Notes: generated by a model from the sequence alone, not told the origin. A stretch of DNA of 64,000 nucleotides from Erinaceus europaeus (GCF_950295315.1 NC_080165.1:10908093-10972092); one strand, 5' to 3'. Positions 32,155 to 43,099 are shown, numbered from the stretch's first letter. Made by a program: numbers and translations.

Positions 32155-32365
32155 AAGCTGGGGAGGGGGGCTGTGTTTTACCAGGTAGAGTACATGCATG
32201 GCCATGAGCAAAGATCTGGGTTCAAGTCCCCTGGTCCCTACCTGCTAGGGAGTAGCTTCAGGAGTGGTGAGGCAGTATTGTAGGTGTCTTTCCTTCTCTC
32301 TCTCTCTCTCTTTCCCTCTCTGTCTCTCTCACCCTCTAGCAAAGGTAAAAGGGGGGGGAGATAAT
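32155..32365 (+). mobile_element. B-type SINE, diverged
   Basis: TTTTACCAGGTAGAGTACATG, GGGTTCAAGTCCCCTGG, AGGAGTGGTGAGGCAGTATTG and a long CT block. The end lacks the usual AATAAATAAA. Confidence 0.8.
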
Positions 32366-33086
32366 GTTACCAAACTTAGCTAACCTGTGCTTAATCTCCA
32401 CACAATATCTCTTCATTGATACCTACAGCAAACTATTGGGGTGGGGGCCCCCAATGGATTAGAGACTGATTCCAATTCAAGTAAGAGCCAGCCATTAGGT
32501 ATCCTTTATAGCTTGTTTCTACTTTTCTTTTTTTTAAAAAAAGTAATTACTAGCATCTATCAACACAGTGCCGGTGAAGTTCAACCCCTCCCTGATCAAA
32601 ATCTTGATTCAAATCACAAGTGCAGAGCTGCTGCTTTGGAATTCTGGAAGTTACATTAAGAGGCCTTTTTCCTCTAGAAACCTTTGTGAGGGCAGAGCCC
32701 AGCGTCAGTGGACATGGCCCTTGCCGCGAGCTGGCACTGTGAACACCCCTGGGTGTTCTCTTAAACTGCCAAGCTGACCCAGTCCTGTACCACGGTGGCA
32801 GCTGCCTCTGCCTCCAGGTCCACGGACTGGGAATCATTCTTCCTGCCTGCTTCTAAGAGTTCTATTTTTAAAATACACAAACACCACAGACAACTTCACA
32901 GAATACTTGCTTCTAGCCTTGACTCCTAGAAGAAAAAAAAAAAAAAAGTGGAGCATTGGAATGAAAGGACATTAGAAGTGAGGCAGCACTTTCAAGTCGT
33001 GGGGACTAGGCAGTACAAGAACTCTGGTGTCAGAGCTGAGAATACTTTTAAAAACACACACATACGCACACATGCGTCTAGATAGT
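32366..33086. other. Unique sequence, no gene recognised
   Basis: A runs at 32932-32947. No exon is recognised. Confidence 0.4.
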
Positions 33087-33200
33087 TTATTTTAATGAGA
33101 TAGACACTAAGAGCACTGCTCAGCTCTGGCGTTTGGTGGTGTCTGAGACCTCGAACCCTCAGGCATGAAAAGTCTTTTGTAGAACCACTATGCTGCTGCT
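33087..33200 (-). mobile_element. C-type SINE
   Basis: Minus strand: GCAGCATAGTGGTTCTAC, CATGCCTGAGGGTTCGAGGTC, CCAGAGCTGAGCAGTGCTC, followed by a degraded tail. Confidence 0.85.
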
Positions 33201-33234
33201 GTAATTATTATGTTTAATCATTTTATTTGATTTA

Positions 33235-33365
33235 TTTTTTTTAAATCCAAATACCGCTCAACTCTGCTTGACTCAGATGCAGGGCGCTGAGCCTGGACCT
33301 TTGGAGCCTCAAGCAGCTAGCTAGCTGTCTTTTTGACTTAATCATCATGCCATCTCCTAGACCAC
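33235..33365 (-). mobile_element. C-type SINE, diverged, with GCTA duplication
   Basis: Minus strand: GTGGTCTAGGAGATGGCATG, GCTTGAGGCTCC, AGCGCCCTGCATCTGAGTC, AGCAGAGTTGAGCGG. A short AGCT/CTAG tandem (33313-33327) interrupts it. Confidence 0.75.
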
Positions 33366-34180
33366 TGTCCCCAACACTGTCCTAAGGGGGCATCACTATT
33401 AAGTGACAATATGAAGCCACAGACGTTCACACTTTTTCGCAGGCTCACAGGAGAACGGAGATGAGGCTTCTGGGGAAGCCCATTAGTGGGACTTCGGGCA
33501 GCTGCCCTGCCTTCCAGACTGCTCAGAATTCCTCCTCTGGTTTTAAGGTTCTTAACTTCTCCTTCGAAAGAATGGCCTCTAGGTCACAGAGATATTTCCC
33601 ACTTTCCTGTATAGATTTTAAAAAAGAATGCACTGCCTGGGGGCATCTCTGTGTCACTACCCTTTAAGCAGAGGATAAAAGAAAGCATTTCAGCCCTTGG
33701 GACAGATGCGAAGGCACAGTGCACACTCTCTTCTCAGTAAGCAAGGTCACTGCCCGGCTGAGGTTCAGGGTCACAGTCCCCTGGCTGGTAGATCCAGCGC
33801 CCTAGTGGAACATGGGAAATTAACTCAAGGGACCTTGGGAGCTATGCTAGCTGCTATGTGGACATGCTTATGATTCAATTCACTTTTCCTTTGGGATGAT
33901 AAGAAGCTGAAGTGGGGCAGGCAACTTTGAGTGCAAGCAGGTCCAGGGATGCAGAGCACCTTCCAGACTGTCTTACGCGGACCCTGGAGACTCTCACTAC
34001 GTCATGGGCTCTGGAGTCAAGAGAATCCCACCCCCTCCAAGCCTGTCTGGTGCCGGGGCCTGCAGCAGCAGCTCCCAGGGGCTCCCAGCTCATCAAGCAC
34101 CGACAGGCGAAGTCTGTGTCTATGTTCCTTCCCTACTACGTAGCAATGTATGAAGAAGCTATTCTAGTCAACAAGCAGCG
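33366..34180. other. Unique sequence, no gene recognised
   Basis: The 154-codon plus frame (33912-34376) runs on into the following B SINE, so I treat it as chance. Confidence 0.45.
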
Positions 34181-34182
34181 TC

Positions 34183-34409
34183 CAGGGGCCGGGCGGTTGA
34201 CACACCTGGTTAAACGCACACATTACAATGCGCAAGGACCCAGGTTCAAGTCCCTGGTCCCCACCTGCAGGGAGAAAGTTTCACAAGTGGTGAAGCAGGG
34301 CTGTAGGTTTGTCTCTCTGCCTCTCTCCTGCTCTATCTCTCCTTCCCATCTCAGTTTCTCTGTCTCTATCCAATAATAAATAAAATTATTAAAAATAAAA
34401 AAATAATAG
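34183..34409 (+). mobile_element. B-type SINE
   Basis: GGGCCGGGCGGTTGACACACC, GGTTCAAGTCCCTGG, CACAAGTGGTGAAGCAGGGC and CTATCCAATAATAAATAAAATT are present. Confidence 0.95.
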
Positions 34410-34675
34410 AGTGCAGAGGGTTAAACGCAGGTGGTGCAAAGTGCAAGGACCGGCATAAGGATCCTGGTTTGAGCTCCCAGTTCCCCACCTGCAGGGGAGT
34501 CGCTTCACAGGCGGTGAAGCAGGTCTGCAGGTGTCTGTCTTTCTCTCCCCCTGTCTTCCCCATCTCTCTCCATTTCTCTCTGTCCTATCCAACAACAACA
34601 ACATTAATAATAACTACAATAAAACAAGGGCAACAAAAGGGAATGTATAAATAAATACATTAATTAAAAAATAAT
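34410..34675 (+). mobile_element. A-type SINE, 5' end shortened
   Basis: It starts at GAGTGCAGAGGGTTAAACGC, without the GGGAGTCGGGCGGTA segment, and joins the B tail directly. The rest, with CAACAACAACAAC tail, is intact. Confidence 0.94.
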
Positions 34676-35088
34676 AAAGCACTTTTTTGTCAGAGATTCT
34701 GAACATTCATGCTTGCTGGGGGAAGAAAAAAAAAAAGATCAGGGGAAGATGTCCTTACGTTTGAAAAGATTAGAATGAGTGCTCTAAAAATGCCTGAATG
34801 ACGTGACACTGAGTCCAGCCAAATATTCGATTCAGGACACAACGACAGGCAAGCAGCACGTCACCTCACCTGTGAGTGGTTAACAGGGTCTCCCTATGAT
34901 GTGAAAAAAAAACAAAAACAAACAAACCAAAAAAAAAGGCTTTTCTCGGGAATGTGACCCCTGGGAAAGGCTGTCTGAGCCGCTCCACTTGTTTATTTTG
35001 GTTGATGCTGTGATGTCTCTCCCTCTTTCTGTGCTGCTATCTGTAAATCTGACCTGGAACAGCAAAGCTGTGCAGACAGAGAGAGAGG
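34676..35088. other. Unique sequence with A-rich patches
   Basis: A/CAAA-rich tracts are present at 34901-34939. No exon is recognised. Confidence 0.35.
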
Positions 35089-35089
35089 G

Positions 35090-35262
35090 AGGGGGCTCAG
35101 ATTCAAGCCCCTGGTCCCCACCTGCAGGGGGGAAGCTTGGAAGCTTCAGGAGTGGTGAAGCAGGGTTGCAGGTGTGTCTCTGTCTCTTTCCCTATTTCCT
35201 TCTCCCCTTTCAATTTCCTCTGTCTCTATCCAATAATAAATAAAAATAAACTTTAAAAGAGA
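35090..35262 (+). mobile_element. B-type SINE, 5' truncated
   Basis: It begins near the B-box-like TTCAAGCCCCTGGTCCCC, has a small duplication GGAAGCTTGGAAGCTTC, and ends CTATCCAATAATAAATAAAAATAAA. Confidence 0.88.
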
Positions 35263-35356
35263 CAGGGAGAAAGAGAATGAAAGAATGAGAGAGAAAAATC
35301 AAATGACCCCCCCAAAAAAAAACCTACAACAAATCAAAACTTATAGAAGAAAATTC

Positions 35357-35378
35357 TTAATAATAATAATAATAATAG
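35357..35378 (+). repeat. (AAT)n microsatellite
   Basis: Seven TAA units. Confidence 0.95.
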
Positions 35379-36425
35379 TTCTCTCTCCGGGTATACAGAG
35401 ATGGGTATAGCTTGATAAGAAGCTATGGACATGGCAGTACTGTGCTCCACCCCCCCTCAGCAGGGCTAACGGGGGCATCACCTGGTTCAGGTGGGTCCTC
35501 TGAGAACAGAAGTGCGGCCCTGCATGTCACCTGCACAGTGGACACCAGGGCTCCGTGCTCTCCCTGCAGCTCTGGGGCTTGTTTCCTTGTGATGACTGTG
35601 CGTGGGGGGAGGCGGTGTCATGAGGGAGATAACAGAGACCCTGAGTCCTACCTGTGCATTCTTCTGACTATAGACACACAAGAGGCACAAGGTTTAACCA
35701 CATCATCCCAGGAGAACTAACTTCCCCGGGCAGACACTGTTTTCCAGACCTGGATCCTTTGTTAGGGAGCTGCAGCAAACACAGGAACACATGCCATTAC
35801 TAGCACCTGCCTTCAAGTTCTGGTGGCTGGGCGGTTTTCAGCCTTGGTAGCTGGGTGCCCTACCCCAAGGCACGTGTGGCAGGAGAGGGGTTGGGAAAGA
35901 CCAGGTAAGGCCACTCAACGTGCTCACAGATACTACAAACTGTCTAGAGGTCTGCCACAATTATAAACACGTATACAATACACTTATCTGTATAGTTGTA
36001 GCCAAAGGAGTCCACCCCTCCTGCTTTGGATGGACAAGATTCTGTTTGAAGAACCCAAGATCTGCGGCAGGGAGAGCAGGAACCCCTCACCCCCAAGCAC
36101 TTCCACCTAAGAAGCAGTAGAATAATGCTATCTCCTTCACCCACTCACACAGGACCTGGCAGGAACCACAGTAGATGCTTGGGATCTTGGTGAGTTCAAC
36201 AGATTTTTTAAAAAAAGGAAACAAAATCCCTCAGGGAGGAAAGAATTTGTGCCCAACACAGTGGGTGCTGAGAAGCCAGGCTTCCCTCTTTCCAAGCAGA
36301 AAGGGCGTCAGAACCCAAGGCCAGCAGAGGTCCCAGGCTTTACGTCAGCCCCAAACCAGAGACTTTCCTTAAGCAAACAGGAGAGTAAGGTTTGGGAGAG
36401 CACGGCATCAACCTGACAGCTCACA
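35379..36425. other. Unique sequence, possible L2 relic
   Basis: The words ACCTGGCAGGAACCACAG and TAGATGCTTGGGATCTTGG at 36155-36195 resemble an L2 3' end. Otherwise nothing is recognised. Confidence 0.4.
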
Positions 36426-36545
36426 TCCTGCCTGGAGCAGGTGGCCTGGGCCTCAGCATCCCCCTATCTGCAGTATGGAGATGACAACTTCAGAAAATTG
36501 ATGCAAATACTCAAATGAAACTCAGCACAGAGGGCAGGGATCTGG
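36425..36545 (+). mobile_element. MIR element
   Basis: TGGGCCTCAGCATCCCCCTAT, CTGCAGTATGGAGATGACAAC and ATGAAACTCAGCACAGAG follow the order of the MIR 3' half (GCCTCAGTTTCC, ATGGGGATAAT, CTTAGCACAGTG). It is an ancient mammalian SINE, distinct from the lineage-specific families here. Confidence 0.72.
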
Positions 36546-37025
36546 CGTTCTCTATAAATAGGGGTACCTGGTATGGTTAGGTCCATCTGCCCACACTGCT
36601 TCCTCTCCCCTCCCCACTCCTTCCTATCTGCAGGAGCGGCTATGCTCTGGCTCTGAGGGCCTGGAGATGCAGGGACAAGCACCTCACAGGTCTGGTGGGG
36701 GGGGGGGGAGATGATGCCTCCCTCCTGACCAGATGCCCGCAAAGAAAGATCTGGGAGCCCCCCAAGCCTTAGCGTCAGGAGGCTCATAGCCCAGCCACTG
36801 AGTGTGCTCAGAGTGTGCTGAGGTACCAGGTCGTGGAATGACAAGTCAACTGAATCGGGGCGACCAGGAAGTGTTCTCGTGGGAAGACAGGGCCTCTCAG
36901 ATGCCTGTCCACTACAGAAGGTATAAATGATCTGGGTGGGATTCTCAGTGAGACATAAACAGAGCAGGAAAGGAACCTGTTCCCACCTGACCCTTTCCTC
37001 TCCTAGGACCTCAGCCCACACCAAC
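36546..37025. other. Unique sequence, no gene recognised
   Basis: The 186-codon minus frame (36464-37024) covers this and the MIR piece and has no recognised domain. A G run sits at 36698-36708. Confidence 0.4.
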
Positions 37026-37220
37026 TTTTTTTTTCTTATCTTTATTAATTGGATAGAGACAGCCAGAAATCAAGAGAGTGGGAGAGAGAGAGAAAGAGAG
37101 AGAGAGACCTGCAGTCCTGCTTTACCACTCGCAAAGCTTTCTCCCTGCAGGTGGCTTGAACCTGGGTCCTTGCACATTATAACATGTGAGCTAACCAGGT
37201 GAGCCACCACCCAGCCCCTT
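37026..37220 (-). mobile_element. B-type SINE
   Basis: Minus strand: GGGCTGGGTGGTGGCTCACC, GGTTCAAGCCACCTGCAGGG, GCGAGTGGTAAAGCAGGAC, the CT block, CTATCCAATTAATAAAGATAAG. It has lost the CCCCCGGTCC linker. Confidence 0.93.
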
Positions 37221-37227
37221 TTATATA

Positions 37228-37334
37228 TACTTAAATTTTCTTTATTATCTCTTATTTATTGGATAGAGACAGCCAGGAATTGAGAGGGTGGGTGGGTGGG
37301 TGAGAGAGAGAAAGAGAGAGAAGGGAAGAGAGAG
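37228..37334 (-). mobile_element. B-type SINE, 3' half only
   Basis: The CT-rich block and CTATCCAATAAATAAGAG end are present on the minus strand. The tRNA head is missing exactly where an opposite-strand B copy begins. Confidence 0.88.
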
Positions 37335-37336
37335 TG

Positions 37337-37548
37337 CGTGCCAGGTGGTGGTGCACCTGGCTGAGTGCACATGTTACAATGCGTAAGGAACCGGGTTCGA
37401 GGCCCCAGTCCCCACCTGCAGGGGAAAAGCTTCACAAGTGGTGAAGAAGGGCTGCAGGTGTCTCTCTGTCTTTCTTTTCCTCTCTATCTCCCCTTCCCTC
37501 TCAATTTCTGACTGTTTCTATCCAGTAAACAAATAAAGATTTACAAAA
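37337..37548 (+). mobile_element. B-type SINE
   Basis: GCCAGGTGGTGGTGCACCTGG, CGGGTTCGAGGCCCCAG, CACAAGTGGTGAAGAAGGGC and CCAGTAAACAAATAAAG. It is fused head-on to the preceding minus-strand half copy. Confidence 0.95.
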
Positions 37549-37557
37549 TTGAGAGGA

Positions 37558-37690
37558 AAAGGATGGCAGAGGATCTAGTGGGGCTGTATTGTTATGTGGA
37601 AAACTGAGAAATGTGACGCATGTACACACTATTGTATTCACTGTCAAATGTAAAACATTAATCCCCCAATAAAGGGAAAAAATTAAAAGA
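37558..37690 (+). mobile_element. L1-type 3' end, second terminal type
   Basis: GGGCTGTATTGTTATGTGG, AACTGAGAAATGTGACGC, ATGTAAAACATTAATCCCCC and AATAAAGGG give a terminal text different from that at 14808. I interpret it as the extreme 3' end of a LINE-1 subfamily, from memory of hedgehog sequence. Confidence 0.6.
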
Positions 37691-38765
37691 AAAAGTGAGA
37701 CACACTTATTCATCAGTACCAGAAACTACACAAGAAAGTCTCAATGGACTTCAGAGCCTGGGTCTGGGGCAGGTCTAAGAGTTCAGTTCCCCCCAGACCC
37801 AGACCCCACCCTCCCTTACAAAGGTACAGATGCTGAGAGAGAACTTCTGGGCCCTCCAGGACATCAGCAACACACAAACACACCCCGACAGGGTGGCAGG
37901 AGGAGTCCCAAGTGACACTGCAGTGACTAAGACAACAGACCACAGAAAGGGCTCAGGAGCCCACCAGCTGTATCAGAGCCCCATGTGGAGTCAGATCTCA
38001 CACTACCTGTACCCAGCACGCTCCAGCCGGGCCACCTGGGGACTTGATGGTACCTAATAAGTCCAACACTACACCTAAGGAAGTAGGTACAGCTCCTGAA
38101 CCAGCAAGCCCCCCCCCCCCAAGTGTGCATAATCCCCTCCAGAGGTGGAAGGCTGCCCAGAGACCCCTAACTAGCTGGGAAGGAAGGCGCTCTCTGTGGG
38201 TGACAAAGTAGGCCTCCCCCAAATACAGACCCGGGCCCAGCCCCAGACCCATCTCCGAAGCCTCAGCAGGGCTAGCTGTCACGTCTCTACTCAAAAGCTT
38301 TCTGAAAAGATTAAACTTCACTCTATTCTCTCTTTTTCTGTCTCTGTCTCTAGTCCTACAGTTGCGTCATCTCCTACAACACTGTCTCAATGCAAAGTTC
38401 TAGCACCAGTCCCAAACCCACTCTGCCCCTCCCAGCTTTGACTTCCGGGTAAGCTTGGCCTTCCCCTCTTGGTACTTGGCTTGGTGTCCAGACCGCGGGA
38501 AGAATTCCTTTCATAATGCAAACTCCCGGAGGTCAGGATCCCTCCAGGTCTAACCCAAATGTCCTAAATGCAGCAGTGGTTCTGTTACACAGCAGATGAA
38601 TTTGGGTTCATTCAAATGTCCAAATCCCAGCAAATGCACAAGAATCAAGGCCGGGGAGTGGGGAGTGGCATCAGGGTTTGGAATCAGCAAGACTGAGCAG
38701 GCTGCAGGGGTGAGGGGCTTGTACACAACAAAAGAACCTCCTCACAGACAGACAGCTTTCTGGTG
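37691..38765. other. Unique sequence, no gene recognised
   Basis: A C run is present at 38110-38120. No exon is recognised. Confidence 0.4.
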
Positions 38766-38767
38766 GG

Positions 38768-38825
38768 TTGACACGGGGTAGGACCCTGAGTTCATCTCTG
38801 AGCCTCCGTTTCTTTCTTCCTTTTC
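38768..38825 (+). mobile_element. Possible MIR fragment
   Basis: GACCCTGAGTTCATCTCTGAG and CCTCCGTTTCTTTCTTCC resemble the MIR centre. It is short and cut off by the following A-type SINE region. Confidence 0.4.
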
Positions 38826-38870
38826 TTTTCTTTAAATTATTTTTAACTTTATTTTAGTAGGACATTATAG

Positions 38871-39042
38871 TTCAAAGCACAAGGACACCGCGGTGCAAGG
38901 ATCTCCATTCGAGCCCCTGGCTCCCCACCTGCAGGGGAGTCGCTTCACAGGCAGTGAAGCAGGTCTGCAGGTGTCTATCTTTCTCTCCCTCTCTCTGTCT
39001 TCCCCTCCTCTCTCCATTTCTCTCTGTCCTATCCAAACCCCT

Positions 39043-39086
<44 letters not shown>

Positions 39087-39142
39087 TCACAGAAGCAGTG
39101 GATTTGTAGTGCAGACACTGAGCCCCAACAATCACCCTGGAG
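38871..39142 (+). mobile_element. A-ext SINE whose tail became (CA)n
   Basis: The head is lost, and sequence starts near CAAAGCACAAGGAC. GAGCCCCTGGCTCCCCACC, CACAGGCAGTGAAGCAGG and CTATCC are followed by (CA)n at 39043-39084 in place of the CAACAA tail. The 3' extension (GAAGCAGTGGATTTGTAGTG ... CAATCACCCTGGAGGC) then resumes. Confidence 0.92.
39043..39084 (+). repeat. (CA)n microsatellite inside a SINE
   Basis: About 21 CA units lie between the CTATCC block and the 3' extension of the A-ext copy. Confidence 0.98.
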
Positions 39143-39280
39143 GCAGAGAGAGAGAGAGAGAATCAGTCCTGCAGCCCTGCTTCACCACTTGTGAAGCTTT
39201 CCCCCTGCAGGTGGGGACCGGGGGCTTGAACTTGCAGTATAAATGTGTGCTTAACCAGGTGTGCCACCAGCAGGCTGCTG
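39143..39280 (-). mobile_element. B-type SINE, tRNA half
   Basis: Minus strand: GGTGGCACACCTGGTTAAGC, CAAGTTCAAGCCCCCGGTCC, CACAAGTGGTGAAGCAGGGC. It ends in the CT block, here the plus-strand GA tract. Confidence 0.9.
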
Positions 39281-39607
39281 AGCCTCCACTTCTTGACTTC
39301 ACAGAGAGGCGAAAACATCTGTATTTGACATCCAAAACGACACCCAAGCCCCCATGCCAGGCTCCATCACACCCTGCACACCCCGCCGGTCAAGGAGGTC
39401 ACAGCAGGCCTTGTGGGGCTCCTGCAGCGGCTCCCGCAGGTCCGCCCACTCGTCCCCCGAAGTCTCCTCTCCTTAAACAGGAGGATGGGCTGCAGCCCAA
39501 CAGAAAAGGCTGCCATCACTTTACTAAATCTGAAGATATATATCGGCTTCTTCAATTACAGAAGCCAGAGCTCCCACTTCCTGCACCCCCCCAAAGGAAT
39601 TCTGGTC
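39281..39607. other. Unique sequence, no gene recognised
   Basis: The 243-codon plus frame (38893-39624) that covers this region is mostly SINE and CA repeat, so it is not a gene. Confidence 0.45.
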
Positions 39608-39820
39608 TGGGGGCCAGGTGGTAAGTAGCACACACACAGTACTATGTGGAAGGACCTGCACAAGGACCCGGGTTTGAGACCCACTCCCCACCTGCAGTGG
39701 GGAAGCTTCACAAGTGGTGAAACAGATCTGCGGGTGTCTCTCTTTCTCTTTCCCTCTCTATCTCTCTCTCCCCTCTCAATTTCTCTCGGTCTTATCCAAT
39801 AAAACTGGAAAATAAATAAA
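39608..39820 (+). mobile_element. B-type SINE, variant head
   Basis: GGGGGCCAGGTGGTAAGTAGC, CGGGTTTGAGACCCACTCC, CACAAGTGGTGAAACAGATC and CTTATCCAATAAAACTGG. Near-repeats AATTCTGGTCT and AATTGTGGTCT probably mark the target site. Confidence 0.9.
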
Positions 39821-39984
39821 ATTGTGGTCTATTCCTCCAGAGAGGCAGAAATGGCAAGATGACCAACTCCATCAGGACCCAGAGAGAAAAAAGGAAAAAG
39901 GGAAGGACATCTAGAAGTGGCAATCGGTGCAGGTGTGACTTAGGGAGAGAAGGCAGGGCAGATATATGTATAAACATAGATTGT

Positions 39985-40145
39985 TCTAGAAATAACAGTC
40001 AACCCACAGCTGGGACCTTGGGAGAACGACTGTAGTTTCCAATGTGGGGAATGGGGACACAGAACTCTGCTGGTGGGAATGGTGTGGATTTAGACCCGTT
40101 ATCTCATAATTTTGTAAGTCAATATTAATCATGAATAAAAAAGAA
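39985..40145 (+). mobile_element. L1-type 3' end
   Basis: GAACTCTGCTGGTGGGAATG, GTGTGGATTTAGACCCGTTA, AATTTTGTAAGTCAATATTAA and GAATAAAAAAG match the copy at 50252 over most of its length. Confidence 0.68.
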
Positions 40146-40164
40146 AAACAAAGTCAGCTTCAGA

Positions 40165-40290
40165 GGTCAAGGAGGTAGCTGCCGTGGTGGAGTGTAGATT
40201 TTTCAAGTGTGAGGCCCAGAATTTGATCTCTAGCACTAAAGAGGCCAGGGTGACGCGCTGGCTCTCTTGTTAATAAAGAAAGAAAAGGGA
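40165..40290 (+). mobile_element. D-type SINE, old
   Basis: GTCAAGGAGGTAGCTGCCGTG, AATTTGATCTCTAGCAC, GGCCAGGGTGACGCGCTGG and GTTAATAAAG identify a diverged D copy. Confidence 0.7.
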
Positions 40291-40338
40291 AGGAAAGAAA
40301 AGAGAAATCAGTTTTAGGTGAAAGAAATGATTCACTTT

Positions 40339-40595
40339 CCTTTTTTTAAAAAAAAATGTATGTACTTCGGATAGAAACAGAAGTTTAGATGGAAAGGGGG
40401 AAGAGGGAGGGAAAGAGGAAGGGAGAGGGAGGAGAGGGAAAGAGAGAGAGAGAGAGAGAGGGAGGGAGAGAGAGAACTGCAACATTGCTTCCCCATGTAT
40501 GATGCTCTCCCCCCACCCACTCACCACAGGTGGGGACCAGGGGCTTGAACCTGGGTCCTTGTGCACTGAGGCATGGGCTGTCTCTCTCAACCAGG
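40339..40595 (-). mobile_element. B-type SINE with 11-bp target-site duplication
   Basis: TGATTCACTTT occurs at 40328-40338 and 40596-40606. The minus strand reads GGTTGAGAGAGACAGCCC, GGTTCAAGCCCCTGG and TACATGGGGAAGCAATG, with a strongly expanded CT block. Confidence 0.95.
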
Positions 40596-40606
40596 TGATT
40601 CACTTT

Positions 40607-41916
40607 TTTGTTCACCCCATCAGTATACTCTGCTCACAAGTTCCCAAGTTTCTTGTGGGTACAGTTTTGAGATCTACAGTGTCCACCCCAAATGGACAGA
40701 AGTTACCAAGGCATTATGGTGTCTCTGTAACGATCACAAGCTTCTATCACATGCCCCCTCCCCAGACACACACCCACCACCACCCTTTTCAGCCTTGGGC
40801 AGATGCCCCCTTTTCTGCTGATCTGAGCTGCAGGAAGGGAGAGGAAGGCAGAGGTCTGGGGCATCTCAGCAGTGACTTGGGGAGGGTAGGTGTGCAGCAG
40901 AGCAGGCGTGCAAGGTGTGGACCAGCAGTCAAGGTCTCTTCCAACAGTCTCTCCCAACAGTCTCTCCCAGAGACTCACAGACCAGCCGCCTCCCAGCCTG
41001 CTGCTCCTTCTGTCTCTCCTCACTTACTCCCAGGCAAGCTAGTGACAATAACAAAATATAGTCCCCTTCACACTCCCAACATGTGCCCTCAATATTTGAG
41101 GGAGAAGAGATGAGTCTCTCTCCCTTTTAACTAGTTCCCCTACCTAGTGACCGTAAATCAATACAATCAGCAAACAGCTGAGCTGAATTCTCCTGACTGA
41201 AAGTTCAAGTCCCACCTTCCAATGATCCATTAACAAGACTTCCGAGGGTAGCCATGCATCCTTGACTCAAAAGCCTCTTTGGGCAGAGAAAAAGAAACTA
41301 TTCCGTGAAACATGGCACCGATTCCAACTTCATCCTGCCCTTTGGGGAACACACTTCTCGGCCTCCACGTTATTGGAGAGGCTGAACAAACAAACAAAAA
41401 CCCTCTCCCCCAATTCTCTGCACATGTGGTGACTCTGCTGCAGGGCTCTGGGTGACTCAAGGCAGTGACACACATCTGGCACACCCCACTTCCGGCCCCC
41501 ATCCTAAGCAAGCTTCCTATTTTTGTTCTCCAGGGCCTGAACTCATCGCTCTCTTGTGCCTAGAAGAAGTTCCTTCCCTTCCCTACAAGCTCCACGTGGT
41601 CAGCCCTGGGCACTTCCCCCTCCCCAGCTACTTCCCACTTCCCAGTCTCCATGTACCCAGGGTCTCCCGCTAGCCTGGGGTGGGGGGGGGGGAATTCCTG
41701 GAGTGTCTGTCACCTGACACAGGGAGGGGTGACCAAAATGACCAGACCACGCTTGACCCCAAACCAGACATTTTTCTCCACCTTCCTGTCGAAACTACGA
41801 AATGCCACAAAGGAAAATTCACAGTGGCGGTCACAATCTGGTGGTATCAGATCACGATGACAATAGCAGCGCCTGAAGGCAAAGAGTTCAAATCATCCCT
41901 GTGTTACCAAAGTCAA
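40607..41916. other. Unique sequence, no gene recognised
   Basis: A G run is at 41682-41692. The 204-codon plus frame beginning at 40499 starts inside a SINE and shows no domain. Confidence 0.45.
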
Positions 41917-41937
41917 ATATATATATATATATATATA
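41917..41937 (+). repeat. (TA)n microsatellite
   Basis: About 10 TA units. Confidence 0.95.
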
Positions 41938-42755
41938 AAACAAACAGGAAACAGACCATCAAGTGATCCTTGTTCATTCAAGCTCTGCCTGTCTGCCTCA
42001 CAGGAACTCAGGCAGCCCAGCTGGGGGTGGGGGGACCCCATCCTTGAAACACACCCAGTGGGAAAATGGAGGCCTGAACCCCTGTCTCCCAGTTCTCCTG
42101 CTGCTGAAGAAAAACATGACACAGTCCACTCACCTCCTCCTCCAGGCTGTCGCCCCTGGAAGATGGACACTTGGTCCACGGTGGGCTGAGTCATCAGATG
42201 CCATGCCCACTATGCTGACCACACGGGGGCTGGGCTCTCGTCAAACCACCCGTCCTGACCTCCAATTCTGAGGTGCACAAGCTCCAGTTCCTGTTACAGT
42301 AAGTGACATCCAACGGTGTTTTTAACACAGCCCCGAACCCGTTTTCAAGGCACTGGGCTTGACGGTGTGGTGGTCTAACTCTTTCAAAGTGGTCAGTGGG
42401 CCCCCGCCAGAAATCATCTAAGAGGCAGGCGTGTGTTCCCTGTTAATGACCAAAAGAAGCCCCCACCCCCACCCCCAAGGTCAAGCCCAACAGCTCCGCC
42501 TTTCTTGTGGAAGCTGAGCCCACTCTGCCCACAGGAGCCTCTTGAACAAGGACTGGACCAACGTCAGCCTTGCCAAGGACATGGGTATGTGTGAAGGGAT
42601 TTGTCCCCCCACCCCCTCCCCGTGGGGGCTCTCCCCATACTGTTCCACACCAGAGAGCGCGAGCCTTCTCCCGTCTGTGCCCGCCAAGCTCATCCTGTCT
42701 GTCTGTCCCGAATGCAAGAGGGCCCTGCACTGGGCTGCTGCCGGGTTAGCTGGTG
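41938..42755. other. Unique sequence, no gene recognised
   Basis: Overlapping frames on both strands occur at 42443-42948 with no recognised domain. The region is relatively GC-rich. Confidence 0.45.
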
Positions 42756-42757
42756 AC

Positions 42758-42890
42758 CCTGCCACGTGGGCAGTGGGCAATGGCTTTGTAGGTTGCCAGC
42801 TGGTCGCTTCCTGGGGCCTCGGTTTCCTCATCTGAACTCTGGGGTTGATAATGAGCAACACCAGGGTTATTGTGGGGAAGGAAGGAAGGA
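42758..42890 (+). mobile_element. MIR element
   Basis: GGGCCTCGGTTTCCTCATCTG, TCTGGGGTTGATAATGAG and GGGTTATTGTGGGGAAGG follow the MIR 3' half in order. This is the clearest MIR in the window. Confidence 0.85.
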
Positions 42891-43099
42891 TGGAACAAGG
42901 CTGAGGAGTCTGTGTTTCTGTCACTTCTTCTGCTGCTGCCCCCATCACTCTCAGGCTGAGTTTTCCACAGGAAAAACTTCAAAACCCCAACAGGGCAAAT
43001 TATAAACTTCTGACAGTCCAGGTGAGAGTCCTGCAGATTCTGATTACAAAGGGAGAAGAGACACTGAAATACTGAACTGCTAACTCATCTGGCTAAATG

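Noticed and set aside
36464..37024. 186-codon minus-strand frame as a gene
   Set aside because: It overlaps a MIR relic, has no domain and lacks convincing splice sites.
38893..39624. 243-codon plus-strand frame
   Set aside because: It is built from an A-ext SINE, a CA microsatellite and an antisense B SINE.
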